Part shown: piece after piece, positions 42,551 through 50,341 of the stretch | How positions within the stretch are numbered: position 1 is the first letter of the stretch | How the letters are laid out: the number at the start of each line of letters is the position of its first letter | DNA from: Paenibacillus helianthi | GTDB taxonomy: Bacteria > Bacillota > Bacilli > Paenibacillales > Paenibacillaceae | Direction of reading: 5' to 3' | DNA: 64,000 nucleotides | Assembly (NCBI RefSeq): GCF_001909055.1 | Contig: NZ_LVWI01000014.1 | Location: 1 to 64,000 of the forward strand | Made by a program: the position numbers and the translations under genes | The notes under the pieces: generated by a model | Told to the model about the DNA's origin: nothing | The model's database searches: none | What the model saw: only the letters and a program-made list of their open reading frames with translations

Positions 42551-42578
42551 TTGCGAATGTATGTTCGCATGTTATAGT
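42551..42578 (+). promoter_or_regulatory. Promoter with LexA-like SOS box before the zinc-ribbon gene
   Basis: TTGCGA (42551-42556) and TATAGT (42573-42578) with a 16-base spacer form a sigma-A-type promoter. CGAATGTATGTTCG at 42554-42567 matches the LexA box with one change (T for C at position 5) inside the longer palindrome TGCGAA-N6-TTCGCA, overlapping the -35 element. Start of transcription would be near 42585. Confidence 0.7.
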
Positions 42579-42623
42579 GTAATTACCAATTTATTATGAC
42601 GACAGCACTTGGAGGTGCGCACC

Positions 42624-43001
42624 TTGCCTTATGATTATTTTCCAGTATGTAGCGTATGCGGAGCTGTGGATGAATACGTGGCAAAAACATCCCAAAAAGA
42701 CGAAAACGGCAATCATTTCATTCAGACGCTATGTTCTGTATGCGGTCATCCTATCTCAATAGTTGAAGCACAATACCGTTCTGAGAAACAGCTCCAATAT
42801 TGTCCAGTAAAAGAGCGTTCAGAAAATTTCTTTCGTGAATTATCTGGTGATGCTTTAATAAAAGAAGCCTTTTTTTTAGAGAGCTTATATCTAGAATGGA
42901 TGAAGCTTGAAGAAACACAAGGAAAAGTTGATCGGCGACTAGTTTTAGCTAGAACCTTCTGTCTTAAAGAACTCCGGCGGCGACTTATAAGCCCTGAATA
43001 A
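42624..43001 (+). CDS. Small zinc-ribbon protein, SOS-controlled
   Basis: A 125-residue protein; TTG at 42624 is six bases behind GGAGGTG, and an earlier in-frame TTG at 42609 lies before it. Two CxxC pairs, C9/C12 (VCSVCG) and C37/C40 (LCSVCG), form a zinc ribbon at the N-terminus. The rest is helical and charged (LESLYLEWMKLEETQGKVDRRLVLARTFCLKELRRRL). The promoter carries a LexA-like box, so it should be co-induced with the sigma factor at 40039. It may be a regulator of the element or a host-directed factor; function unknown. Confidence 0.65.
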   Translation: MPYDYFPVCSVCGAVDEYVAKTSQKDENGNHFIQTLCSVCGHPISIVEAQYRSEKQLQYCPVKERSENFFRELSGDALIKEAFFLESLYLEWMKLEETQGKVDRRLVLARTFCLKELRRRLISPE

Positions 43002-43106
43002 CATAGATGCAGAATAACGGGGATAATCTGAAATTCTTCAACTATATGATCATTTATAAATTGAGACAATAACAGCTGAATAAAGGAAAGGATAAATGCG
43101 AAAATT

Positions 43107-43143
43107 ACAGGCTATTACCCGATTGTACCGGGTAATGGCCTGT
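43107..43143. terminator. Terminator-like hairpin, possible right edge of the element
   Basis: ACAGGC-T-ATTACCC pairs with GGGTAAT-G-GCCTGT with one mismatch and a 9-base loop. T-runs are weak on both sides (TTGTTG on plus, AATTTTCG on minus). It separates the SOS-controlled gene from chromosomal-type genes of opposite strand. Confidence 0.6.
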
Positions 43144-43180
43144 TGTTGTATAGAGTCAGAAGATCTCTATTAATGGCCTC

Positions 43181-43750
43181 TTAATAATCTAGAAGGCGTC
43201 CATTGTCATGCCAATGACCGTACATTTTATTTTCTCTAGTGTTTGATATCAATTTGTCTAATCTGCTCCTGAATATATCCGGCTGATTTTTATGGCTTTG
43301 TATCGTGTCGATCCGAACTCTTTGGTAAAGAGCCGGAAATGCCAAGAAATTTTCATATACTTGTCTTTCCTCTTGTAACCTTTGTTCTATGACCCTATCT
43401 ATTGTAAAAGATTTGTAATCCATATCAGGAAGCGTCTTTCTTCCTTCGTCTCTCATGAACCCCAACTTTTCGAGGCGGCGGACCCGTTCTTTGTTCAATT
43501 CAGTCCATCCACTTCGTCTGCTTCTGGGAGACAGTCTCTGCGCCAGCTCTGATTCCGATATTTTCTTTTTGACCCCATCAATCCAGCCAAAACACAAGGA
43601 TTCTTCGACCGCATCTAAATAGAGCAGCGTATCCGGGTGTGGTGTCATACCTACTACGACCCAGCAGGATTTCTCGGTCTTGGAATTTTCCTGCAGCCAA
43701 ACCCTCAAGTCCTCTCTTGATACTGCTGTGATTAAATTTTCGATTTCCAT
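43181..43750 (-). CDS. YdeI/OmpD-associated family protein
   Basis: A 189-residue protein of the YdeI/OmpD-associated family, recognised by DAVEESLCFGWIDGVKKKI, RLSPRSRRSGWTELNKERVRRLEKLG and a C-terminal helical part with FLAFPALYQRVRIDTIQSHKNQP. Members are small cytoplasmic proteins, some linked to bacteriocin or antimicrobial tolerance; the biochemical role is not established. Transcribed after the DinB-family gene with a 29-base gap, so probably co-transcribed. Confidence 0.8.
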   Translation of the reverse strand: MEIENLITAVSREDLRVWLQENSKTEKSCWVVVGMTPHPDTLLYLDAVEESLCFGWIDGVKKKISESELAQRLSPRSRRSGWTELNKERVRRLEKLGFMRDEGRKTLPDMDYKSFTIDRVIEQRLQEERQVYENFLAFPALYQRVRIDTIQSHKNQPDIFRSRLDKLISNTRENKMYGHWHDNGRLLDY

Positions 43751-43779
43751 AAAAAGACAAACTCCTTTCTGGTAGAGCG

Positions 43780-44325
43780 TCAGTCTGAGGATTCCAAGCG
43801 CCTCTCCGCCAGAACGGAATCATCATCAGGTTCCTGATACCAAAAAAGGGCATAGTCGTTCATCGTGGATGCGTGCCCCAGTTGACGCAGCATTGTAGAA
43901 ATATTGCCCCTGTGATAGGTTCCGTGATTAACCAGATGCAGCACGATTTCGGACAGGCGTGTCTGGCGGATTCTGGTGAACGGATTGTTAAGCAGAATGG
44001 TTTGCTCCAAATCGGATTGGTTTTGGAACCATTCGCTGTATTGTTCTGCTAGCTGGGCAAATAGATGGGAGTATTCGTCCACAGAATGCAGGAGGTTCTT
44101 ATTAAGCGGTATGGTTGCTTGCAGCGCCTCTGGCATACCCGTACCAGTTACAACCAGATACCACATTGTATCTACCGCATAAATGTGACTAAGGGCATGA
44201 GCAACGGTGGGGAACGAGCTGTTCACTTCTTGACTTAGCACAGAGGATGGGAGTTCCTTGATCCTCCCCAGGATCGTCTGGTTGGCCCAGGTGTGGTAAT
44301 TCAACATTTGTAGCGGATGATTCAT
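43780..44325 (-). CDS. DinB-family protein
   Basis: A 181-residue four-helix-bundle protein. ATG at 44325 (MNHPLQMLNYHTW) follows AAAGGAGAC; the longer frame from 44421 overlaps the terminator of the upstream gene and has no ribosome site. The three metal-binding histidines of the DinB/YfiT fold are visible: in LNYHTWAN, ALSHIYAVD and VNHGTYHRG. Family members act as metal-dependent thiol-transferases or damage-response proteins of unknown substrate. No LexA box lies before it. Confidence 0.8.
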   Translation of the reverse strand: MNHPLQMLNYHTWANQTILGRIKELPSSVLSQEVNSSFPTVAHALSHIYAVDTMWYLVVTGTGMPEALQATIPLNKNLLHSVDEYSHLFAQLAEQYSEWFQNQSDLEQTILLNNPFTRIRQTRLSEIVLHLVNHGTYHRGNISTMLRQLGHASTMNDYALFWYQEPDDDSVLAERRLESSD

Positions 44326-44381
44326 TTGCAACGTCTCCTTTGGACTTATCATGAATTTGATTTGGTTTCTGTTGTAATCAT

Positions 44382-44416
44382 AAAAAAAGAAGTTTGACAA
44401 CAGAGTGTCATACTTC
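44382..44416 (-). terminator. Intrinsic terminator after the WYL regulator
   Basis: On the minus strand GAAGTATGAC and GTCAAACTTC pair with one mismatch around an 8-base loop, followed by seven T. The left arm overlaps the stop codon of the regulator. Confidence 0.85.
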
Positions 44417-45325
44417 TTCATAATGTTTGAGTGTATTTTGAAGCTGCTCTTTTATAATGGCTCGTAGTAGAGGGGGTTCTAGGACTTCGGCACCGCTGCC
44501 AAAACTCAGCAGAAGGGTCCAAAGCCATCGTGCGCTCAATGGTTTGTAAACTGGAATTCGCATCGTCATACTCCCATCGGCATGGAATTGCTTATGGACC
44601 TGATGAAACTGATCCATCGCTTCCGCCAACGCCTCCGGCCCTATCCGGACCACTACATCCTCCAGCTGATCTTGCTTATCCTTGTTAGAACAAGCAGCCA
44701 CCTCCGGCACGCCGTGATGCGGTTCAAATGATTCCTGTGTCAGGCGCAAATTCATCAACCGGGACAGCCGGAACTCCCTGTAATCCCCCCGGGTTCGGCA
44801 AAATCCATAAACGTACCAATTCCGAAATTTAAAATGAAGCCGCAGCGGTTCCATATCGCGGGTAGTACGCTCATTCTCCGCATTGATATATTCAAAGCGG
44901 ACGATATTACGCTTCGCAATGGCCGTACGTAAATGAGGAAGCACATCGGGCTCCGTCCGGAGAGTTTCAAGGTCCACTGCCAGGCTTGTGGTCAAGTGCT
45001 CCGGTCCGATCGTCTGAAGCCGTTCGATAGTCCCCTGCGCACGCTCATCTTCAAATACGGAGGAAAGGCTTCTGAGCACGGTAATCAGGGAATTGACATC
45101 ATAAGAACCGAGCAAGCTTTTATCCATTTTGTATCCGTTCATCATGCCATAACCGCCTTTAGTCCCCTGATAGGATACGACCGGAAAGCCGGCAGCACAG
45201 ATCACATCGATATCCCGGTAGATGGTTCTTTGGGAAACCTGGAACTCATCGGCCAGCGTGGAGGCAGACAAAACTTCGTGATTCAGCAGCTTATAGATTA
45301 TAGAGATCAATCGCTCCAATTTCAT
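44408..45325 (-). CDS. HTH-type regulator with WYL domain (YafY family)
   Basis: A 305-residue transcription regulator. The N-terminus is a winged helix (LERLISIIYKLLNHEVLSASTLADEFQVSQRTIYRDIDVICAAGFPV) of the HTH_11/DeoR-like type, followed by GGYGMMNGYKMD. A WYL domain spans residues about 140-210 with RFEYINAENERTTRDMEPLRLHFKFRNWYVYGFC, the ligand or nucleic-acid sensing module. A C-terminal extension (SARWLWTLLLSFGSGAEVLEPPLLRAII) is typical of the family. It may regulate the DinB and YdeI genes downstream, although a terminator separates them. Confidence 0.85.
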   Translation of the reverse strand: MKLERLISIIYKLLNHEVLSASTLADEFQVSQRTIYRDIDVICAAGFPVVSYQGTKGGYGMMNGYKMDKSLLGSYDVNSLITVLRSLSSVFEDERAQGTIERLQTIGPEHLTTSLAVDLETLRTEPDVLPHLRTAIAKRNIVRFEYINAENERTTRDMEPLRLHFKFRNWYVYGFCRTRGDYREFRLSRLMNLRLTQESFEPHHGVPEVAACSNKDKQDQLEDVVVRIGPEALAEAMDQFHQVHKQFHADGSMTMRIPVYKPLSARWLWTLLLSFGSGAEVLEPPLLRAIIKEQLQNTLKHYEEV

Positions 45326-45389
45326 AGATATAACCGCCTGTTATTCCGTTTCGTATTACTGCCCGTTATTATATCACAGGATACAGCAG

Positions 45390-46304
45390 TCAAGAGAAGC
45401 GCTGACGGTATTGGCGCGGTGAAATGCCCTCCAGCTTCATGAAGCTGGAGCTGAAATAAGGAGCCTGGTTGAAGCCGACCTCTTCGGCAATCCGCGCAAT
45501 GGGGAAGCTGGTCTGCATCAGCAGCAGCTTGCTCTGCTCAATGCGGTAGCGGAGCAGATATTCTATGGGGGAGCAACCGTACTCCCTGTTCATGCAGCGG
45601 GCAATGTAGACCGGATGGAAGTTAAGACTCTCCCCGAGCCTTGCAGTCGTGATTTCCTCGCGGTAGTGGGCCCGCAGGAAGGAGGCGGCCTGTTCAGCAC
45701 AGGCGGTGGACTGGGAACCGGAGCGGCCCTGCTCTATGGAAGCCGCGAGCTGCTGGAGGATTTCCTGGAAGAGAATTTGCTGCCTGAAGCGGACGGAGGT
45801 CAGATGGGCATTGCTTTTGAGCTGCTCCAGCTGGAGTAGAAGCTCCTCTATTCTGGCAGGCTGGAGCAAGGTGATGTGCTGGGAAAGGCGCAGGCTGAAC
45901 GGACCGATCCCGAAGTACGCTGCGGGAAGCGGCTCGGCAGATACACTGGATTCAACAGCTGGATCAATCATGGCTCCACCGGCTTCATACAAAACAGAGG
46001 AAGATGCACTATCCACACTCCAGCTGCCGGACGTTTGGAAATGCAGCCAATAATAGGCCGTATCTTCACGGCAGCCCTCACTTCCATAGTGATGGCAATC
46101 CGGCCGCAGGATAAGCGCTTCGCCTGCGTTCACTGTAAAGCTTCGGTCTTCCTCGCCGATATAGAGGCAGCCCTGGCGGACGATCAGCAGATCGAACACC
46201 TGAATGTGCTGGCGGTTTGGATGAAGATAGCCAGTCTGGAATTGATTCAGCCCGCTGATAATGTAATGAGGCAAAGGCGGGACGGAAAATTGTAAGATAT
46301 CCAT
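45390..46304 (-). CDS. AraC-family transcriptional regulator with cupin-like sensor
   Basis: A 304-residue regulator. Residues about 10-95 form an AraC-type cupin (FDLLIVRQGCLYIGEEDRSFTVNAGEALILRPDCHHYG), and residues about 205-304 hold the two helix-turn-helix motifs (ARLGESLNFHPVYIARCMNREYG; SFPIARIAEEVGFNQAPYFSSSFMKLEGISPRQYRQRF). It probably senses a small ligand, often a sugar or peptide. Divergent from the MATE gene, 163 bases apart, so it may regulate that transporter. Confidence 0.85.
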   Translation of the reverse strand: MDILQFSVPPLPHYIISGLNQFQTGYLHPNRQHIQVFDLLIVRQGCLYIGEEDRSFTVNAGEALILRPDCHHYGSEGCREDTAYYWLHFQTSGSWSVDSASSSVLYEAGGAMIDPAVESSVSAEPLPAAYFGIGPFSLRLSQHITLLQPARIEELLLQLEQLKSNAHLTSVRFRQQILFQEILQQLAASIEQGRSGSQSTACAEQAASFLRAHYREEITTARLGESLNFHPVYIARCMNREYGCSPIEYLLRYRIEQSKLLLMQTSFPIARIAEEVGFNQAPYFSSSFMKLEGISPRQYRQRFS

Positions 46305-46467
46305 GGCGTTTTCCTCTCTATTGAAGGTTTGGATATTGAAAGTTTAGGTTTCGTCTGTGGTACATTTTTCAGAGTATATCACCTATAATTTAGTTCTGAC
46401 AAGATGAATTGTATCGAAGTGGGCGCAGGATTCGAGTAAGGGCGCGCACCGGAGGAGGGTTGATTTC

Positions 46468-47865
46468 GTGAAATCTATAACCGGGAAAGCCGGTCTGTGG
46501 ATGCTGGCCTGGCCGATCTTCATCGAGATATTTCTGCAGACGCTGCTGGGAACGGTGGACACGATTATGGTCAGCCGGATTTCGGATGACGCGGTTGCGG
46601 TCGTAGGAATTTCCAATCAGCTGTTCGGTGCGTTGACCACGCTCTTCACCACCTTGGCTGGAGGGGCGGGAATACTGATTGCGCAGCGTCTGGGTTCGGG
46701 GCGTTCAGAGGAAGCGCGTACGATAGCTATTATGGGAGTAACGTCCAGCAGTATCCTGGGCTTCGGAGTTAGCCTGCTAATGTTCCTGTATTCTGATCCC
46801 ACGGCCCGGCTGCTGCATATCTCCGAAGAACTGCTGCCGCTCGCACATGTCTATCTCACCTATGTCGGGGGCGGATTGTTCCTGGTCGGGATGACCGTTG
46901 CGCTGGGTTCAGCGATCCGCAATACCGGAAATACCCGTGGTCCGATGTATACGGGAGTGGCGGTGAATATCATTCATATTGCCCTGAACTATCTGCTGAT
47001 CTTTGGAGTGCTTGGGTTGCCGGAGCTGGGCCTGGCCGGCATCGCGGTGTCCAATATGATCAGCCGGCTGCTGGGTGTCTTCATTCTGCTGTATCTGTTC
47101 ATCCGGTCCTTTGAACGTACGGTCCGGCTGCGGGATTTCCGGATCTTCAACCGGAGGCTGTTCGGGGAGATCGTCCGTATCAGCTGGCCGCTGGGCCTCA
47201 ATTCTTCATCATGGGTACTGTCACAGCTGGTGATCTATTCGTTTATGGCAATACTCGGGGCAAAAGAACTGGCAGCCCGCACCTATCTGAATACGCTGGA
47301 ATCCTTCTGCTTCACGTTGGGTTATGCCGTCGCGATGGCTGGACAGATTCAGCTTGCTCATCTCTTCGGCGCCCGGCAGATGCAAGAGGTCTATCAAGGG
47401 GCTTACCGCACGCTCTATATCGGGTTGGTTATTGTCGGTGCCAACGTGCTGCTGCTGTTTGTGTTTGGGAGAACGCTGCTGGGATTTTTCACAGAGGATG
47501 AGGCGATTATTTCGATAGGGGTATCCCTGCTAGCCCTTAATCTGCTGCTGCAGCCCTGCAAAATGCTGAACATGGCCATGGGTAATTCGCTCAATGCGAT
47601 TGGGGATACCCGCTATACTATGTATGTCTCCATCTGCTCCATGTCGCTCATCGGTGTGGGCTGCTCCTACTTCCTCGGGATCAGTGCCGGCTGGGGTCTG
47701 ACAGGCATTTATTGCTGTATGATTGCCGATGAGGCGACAAGAGGGCTGCTGGTGCTGCGGCGCTGGCGGAAGCGGAAGGTGCTGAGTGAGGCAGAACGGC
47801 GAATGGATGAGGAAACACCGGGGCTGGCGGTGAAACGGGGCCGGGCTCTTTTCGTGGAATCTTAG
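46468..47865 (+). CDS. MATE-family multidrug efflux transporter
   Basis: A 465-residue membrane protein with GTG start behind GGAGGAGGG. Twelve hydrophobic segments form two six-helix halves, starting LWMLAWPIFIEIFLQTLLGTVDTIMVSRI, the usual MATE opening. Further marks are GAGILIAQRLGSG and, in the second half, GYAVAMAGQIQLAHLFGA. These proteins use a Na+ or H+ gradient to export cationic compounds. The C-terminal tail is basic and cytoplasmic. A possible -10 (TATAAT) lies near 46383, but no good -35 was seen. Confidence 0.9.
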   Translation: MKSITGKAGLWMLAWPIFIEIFLQTLLGTVDTIMVSRISDDAVAVVGISNQLFGALTTLFTTLAGGAGILIAQRLGSGRSEEARTIAIMGVTSSSILGFGVSLLMFLYSDPTARLLHISEELLPLAHVYLTYVGGGLFLVGMTVALGSAIRNTGNTRGPMYTGVAVNIIHIALNYLLIFGVLGLPELGLAGIAVSNMISRLLGVFILLYLFIRSFERTVRLRDFRIFNRRLFGEIVRISWPLGLNSSSWVLSQLVIYSFMAILGAKELAARTYLNTLESFCFTLGYAVAMAGQIQLAHLFGARQMQEVYQGAYRTLYIGLVIVGANVLLLFVFGRTLLGFFTEDEAIISIGVSLLALNLLLQPCKMLNMAMGNSLNAIGDTRYTMYVSICSMSLIGVGCSYFLGISAGWGLTGIYCCMIADEATRGLLVLRRWRKRKVLSEAERRMDEETPGLAVKRGRALFVES

Positions 47866-47895
47866 ATTAGTGATGCATATGGTCTTCTATATAAT

Positions 47896-47938
47896 GCTCC
47901 GGGGCTGTCCTGATACAGGAGAGTTTACGGGGCTTTTT
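47896..47938 (+). terminator. Intrinsic terminator after the MATE gene
   Basis: GCTCCG and CGGGGC pair with one G-U, enclosing a smaller CCTG/CAGG hairpin, and are followed by five T. Confidence 0.7.
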
Positions 47939-48150
47939 GCCGTTCAACCTTTGTTTACTCCACAGAAGTCAGAAATGTTCACTAGGCGATAGTCCACAAT
48001 ATACAGGAATACCCTTAAGCTGCACTATTCACCCTGGAAGGTGTCTTCTATACTCAAAACATACATTGGACGGTGCGGTTGAACACAGCTTCAGGCGTCC
48101 AAGCGGGGGAGCAGGCATATGCTGCCGCAAATTATTTTATAGGGGTATAG
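47939..48150 (+). other. Promoter region of the first sugar-uptake operon
   Basis: About 210 bases between the MATE terminator and the ribosome site of the permease gene. A weak promoter candidate is TTCACT and TATACA with a 16-base spacer in the 47975-48005 part. No strong operator palindrome was found. Confidence 0.35.
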
Positions 48151-48163
48151 GAGGGTGAAGGCT

Positions 48164-49183
48164 TTGAGATACCGCAAACGCAAGAGTGGAATACCACTCG
48201 CCATTGAGCTTCCTATTAAGGGGGCGGGGCTGCCGTCCGAGACGGGGGCCTGGGCACAGAAGAAGAAAAAGAAAGGTTTCCTGCATGAGCTGGTCCATAA
48301 TCGGATTCTTTTTCTGATGCTGCTGCCTACACTGCTGTTCTTTCTGGTCAATTCGTATTTCCCGATGGTCGGCGTGTATTACGCGTTTACCCAGTTTGAT
48401 TTCAATTCCGGTTTGTTCGATGCACCCTTTGTGGGTCTCAAAAACTTCGAATTTCTCTGGAAGTCCGGCACGCTGGTGAAGCTCACTCTGAACACGATTG
48501 GCTACAACCTGGCGTTTATCCTGCTGGGGAATGTGCTCGCGATTGTCTGTGCGATTCTGCTCAGCGAACTGCGTATCAAATGGTTCAAAAAGCTGACCCA
48601 ATCCATCATGTTCCTGCCGTATTTCGTCTCCTTCGTTATTCTGAGTGTTATCGTATACAACGTGTTCAATTATGATAACGGTTTCTTAAATACGCTGCTG
48701 GCCCAGTTCGGGGCGGGACCTGTCGATGTCTACAATAAACCGTCGGCCTGGATTTTCCTGATCATTCTATTTTATCTCTGGAAGAATCTTGGCTACAGCA
48801 TGGTCATTTACCTCGCTTCCATTACTGGAATCAGTGAAGAGTATTATGAAGCGGCCAAAATCGACGGTGCCCATATCTTCCAGCGGATCTGGTATATCAC
48901 CGTGCCAATGCTGAAATCGACCTTTATAGTGCTGTTGCTGTTCTCGCTGGGAAGCATTATGAAAGGGCAGTTTGACCTCTTTTACCAGCTGATCGGTAAC
49001 AACGGGGTCCTCTACAATACCACAGACATTCTGGATACGTATGTGTTCCGTTCACTGAAGGTTACCTTTGATGTCGGAATGGCGACGGCGGCAGGGCTGT
49101 ACCAATCGCTGTTCGGTTTCATTCTGATCATGACAGTGAACTACATTATCCGCAAAATAAACGATGATTACGCTTTGTTCTAG
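48164..49183 (+). CDS. ABC sugar transporter permease (LplB/YteP type)
   Basis: A 339-residue inner-membrane permease of the CUT1 family; TTG at 48164 lies six bases behind AGGAGGGTG. A basic N-terminal tail (RYRKRKSG, KKKKKG) is followed by six hydrophobic segments and the permease signature EEYYEAAKIDGAHIFQRIWYITVPML, the loop that contacts the ATPase. It pairs with the next gene to form the channel. No ATPase gene lies in the operon, which is usual for this family, where one MsmX-type ATPase serves many importers. Substrate is probably an oligosaccharide or polysaccharide fragment. Confidence 0.85.
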   Translation: MRYRKRKSGIPLAIELPIKGAGLPSETGAWAQKKKKKGFLHELVHNRILFLMLLPTLLFFLVNSYFPMVGVYYAFTQFDFNSGLFDAPFVGLKNFEFLWKSGTLVKLTLNTIGYNLAFILLGNVLAIVCAILLSELRIKWFKKLTQSIMFLPYFVSFVILSVIVYNVFNYDNGFLNTLLAQFGAGPVDVYNKPSAWIFLIILFYLWKNLGYSMVIYLASITGISEEYYEAAKIDGAHIFQRIWYITVPMLKSTFIVLLLFSLGSIMKGQFDLFYQLIGNNGVLYNTTDILDTYVFRSLKVTFDVGMATAAGLYQSLFGFILIMTVNYIIRKINDDYALF

Positions 49184-49219
49184 GATGTACTGAACACGAT
49201 ACGGAAGGAGAAATAGAGC

Positions 49220-50113
49220 ATGCATATCAAAGACGATCATTATACAAGGCTGCTGCAGGGTCTTGCCTACACGGTTATCATTCTGGGCTCTCTGGCCTGC
49301 CTGATTCCGTTCCTGCTGATTATTTCGGCATCCTTGACTGCCAATGATTCGATCATTAAGGATGGTTATCATCTGATTCCGGCGGTATTCTCGCTGGAGG
49401 GCTACAAAACGGTGTTTACCTTCCCGGACGAGGTGCTGCGTGCATATGGCGTTACACTGTTCACTACGGTGACGGGCACGATACTGGGACTGTTTTTTAT
49501 GACTATGGCCGGATATGTACTGGCCCGCAAGGATTTCAAGTACCGTAATACCTTCTCATTCTACATCTACTTCACCACCCTGTTCGGTGGGGGGCTGGTA
49601 CCCTGGTACATTATGATGACCAAATATCTTCATCTTACCGATTCGTATGGGGCGCTGATTTTTCCGGGGCTAATGACACCGTTCCTGATTATTCTGATGA
49701 AGAACTTCATCCGTTCAGCCGTTCCTGAGGAGCTGTTCGAATCCGCCAAAATCGACGGAGCCGGTGATTTCAAAATCTATTGGAGGATTGTCCTCCAGCT
49801 GTCGATGCCCGGCATCGCCACGGTCGGCCTGTTTCTCGCCTTGGCCTACTGGAACGACTGGTTCTCGTCTTCGCTGTTCATCAATGATCCGCATAAGTAC
49901 CAGCTGCAGTTCCATCTGTACAATGTAATCAATTCGGCAGCTTTCATTGCCAACATGGGCGCGGGTACCGGTGTCAGCCTGGGCAGTGATTTGCCTACCG
50001 AGTCAACCAAAATGGCGATGGCCATCGTCGTTACCGGACCCATTCTGTTTCTGTACCCGTTCATCCAGCGCTATTTTGTAAAGGGCTTGACCGTTGGGGC
50101 TGTAAAAGGTTAG
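49220..50113 (+). CDS. ABC sugar transporter permease (YtcP/YesQ type)
   Basis: A 297-residue permease, 36 bases after the LplB-type gene and with an AAGGAGAAA ribosome site. Six hydrophobic segments; the EAA-type loop is EELFESAKIDGAGDFKIYWRIVLQLSMPGIATV. The C-terminus QRYFVKGLTVGAVKG is the standard ending of this subfamily. It forms the second half of the transmembrane channel. Confidence 0.88.
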   Translation: MHIKDDHYTRLLQGLAYTVIILGSLACLIPFLLIISASLTANDSIIKDGYHLIPAVFSLEGYKTVFTFPDEVLRAYGVTLFTTVTGTILGLFFMTMAGYVLARKDFKYRNTFSFYIYFTTLFGGGLVPWYIMMTKYLHLTDSYGALIFPGLMTPFLIILMKNFIRSAVPEELFESAKIDGAGDFKIYWRIVLQLSMPGIATVGLFLALAYWNDWFSSSLFINDPHKYQLQFHLYNVINSAAFIANMGAGTGVSLGSDLPTESTKMAMAIVVTGPILFLYPFIQRYFVKGLTVGAVKG

Positions 50114-50186
50114 AACCGAGTGGCAGAAAGTACCATTACCGTGCTTCTGTTATTCGGCTAACATAGAGTCATACAAGATAAGGGTA

Positions 50187-50327
50187 GCTCACCAAACGTA
50201 GCGTATGCTTCCAAAGTCAGTTTTGTACGAAGCCTGAACAAGGGAGCTGTGCTCACAAAACTTAGCGTATGCTTTCGAAGTCAGTTTTGTACGAAGCCTG
50301 AACAAGGAAGCTGTGCTCACAAAACTT
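50187..50327 (+). repeat. 64-bp tandem direct repeat before the binding-protein gene
   Basis: Two full copies start at 50187 and 50251 and a partial third (GCTCACAAAACTT) at 50315, so the period is 64 bases. Copies differ at a few positions. Each unit contains AGTTTTGT, which can pair with ACAAAACT of the following unit across about 31 bases. The array fills the gap between the permease and binding-protein genes and ends just before the AGGAGGG ribosome site. Confidence 0.9.
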
Positions 50328-50341
50328 TTAGGAGGGTTCAT

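Larger units (their letters stand above)
297..43143. mobile_element. Tail, lysis and control region of an SOS-inducible prophage or tailocin (left part outside window)
   Basis: The span covers tail assembly, tail tip, fibre and lysis genes on the plus strand and the sigma-factor cluster with LexA boxes. No terminase, portal, capsid, integrase or replication gene is visible in it. Head genes could lie left of the intron. The right limit is placed at the hairpin near 43.1 kb because all genes beyond it are of ordinary chromosomal type. No direct repeat marking an attachment site was found. Confidence 0.7.

Noticed and set aside
43780..44325. DinB-family gene as part of the SOS response of the element
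   Set aside because: The family shares a name with a damage-inducible gene, but there is no LexA box before it and its context is chromosomal.
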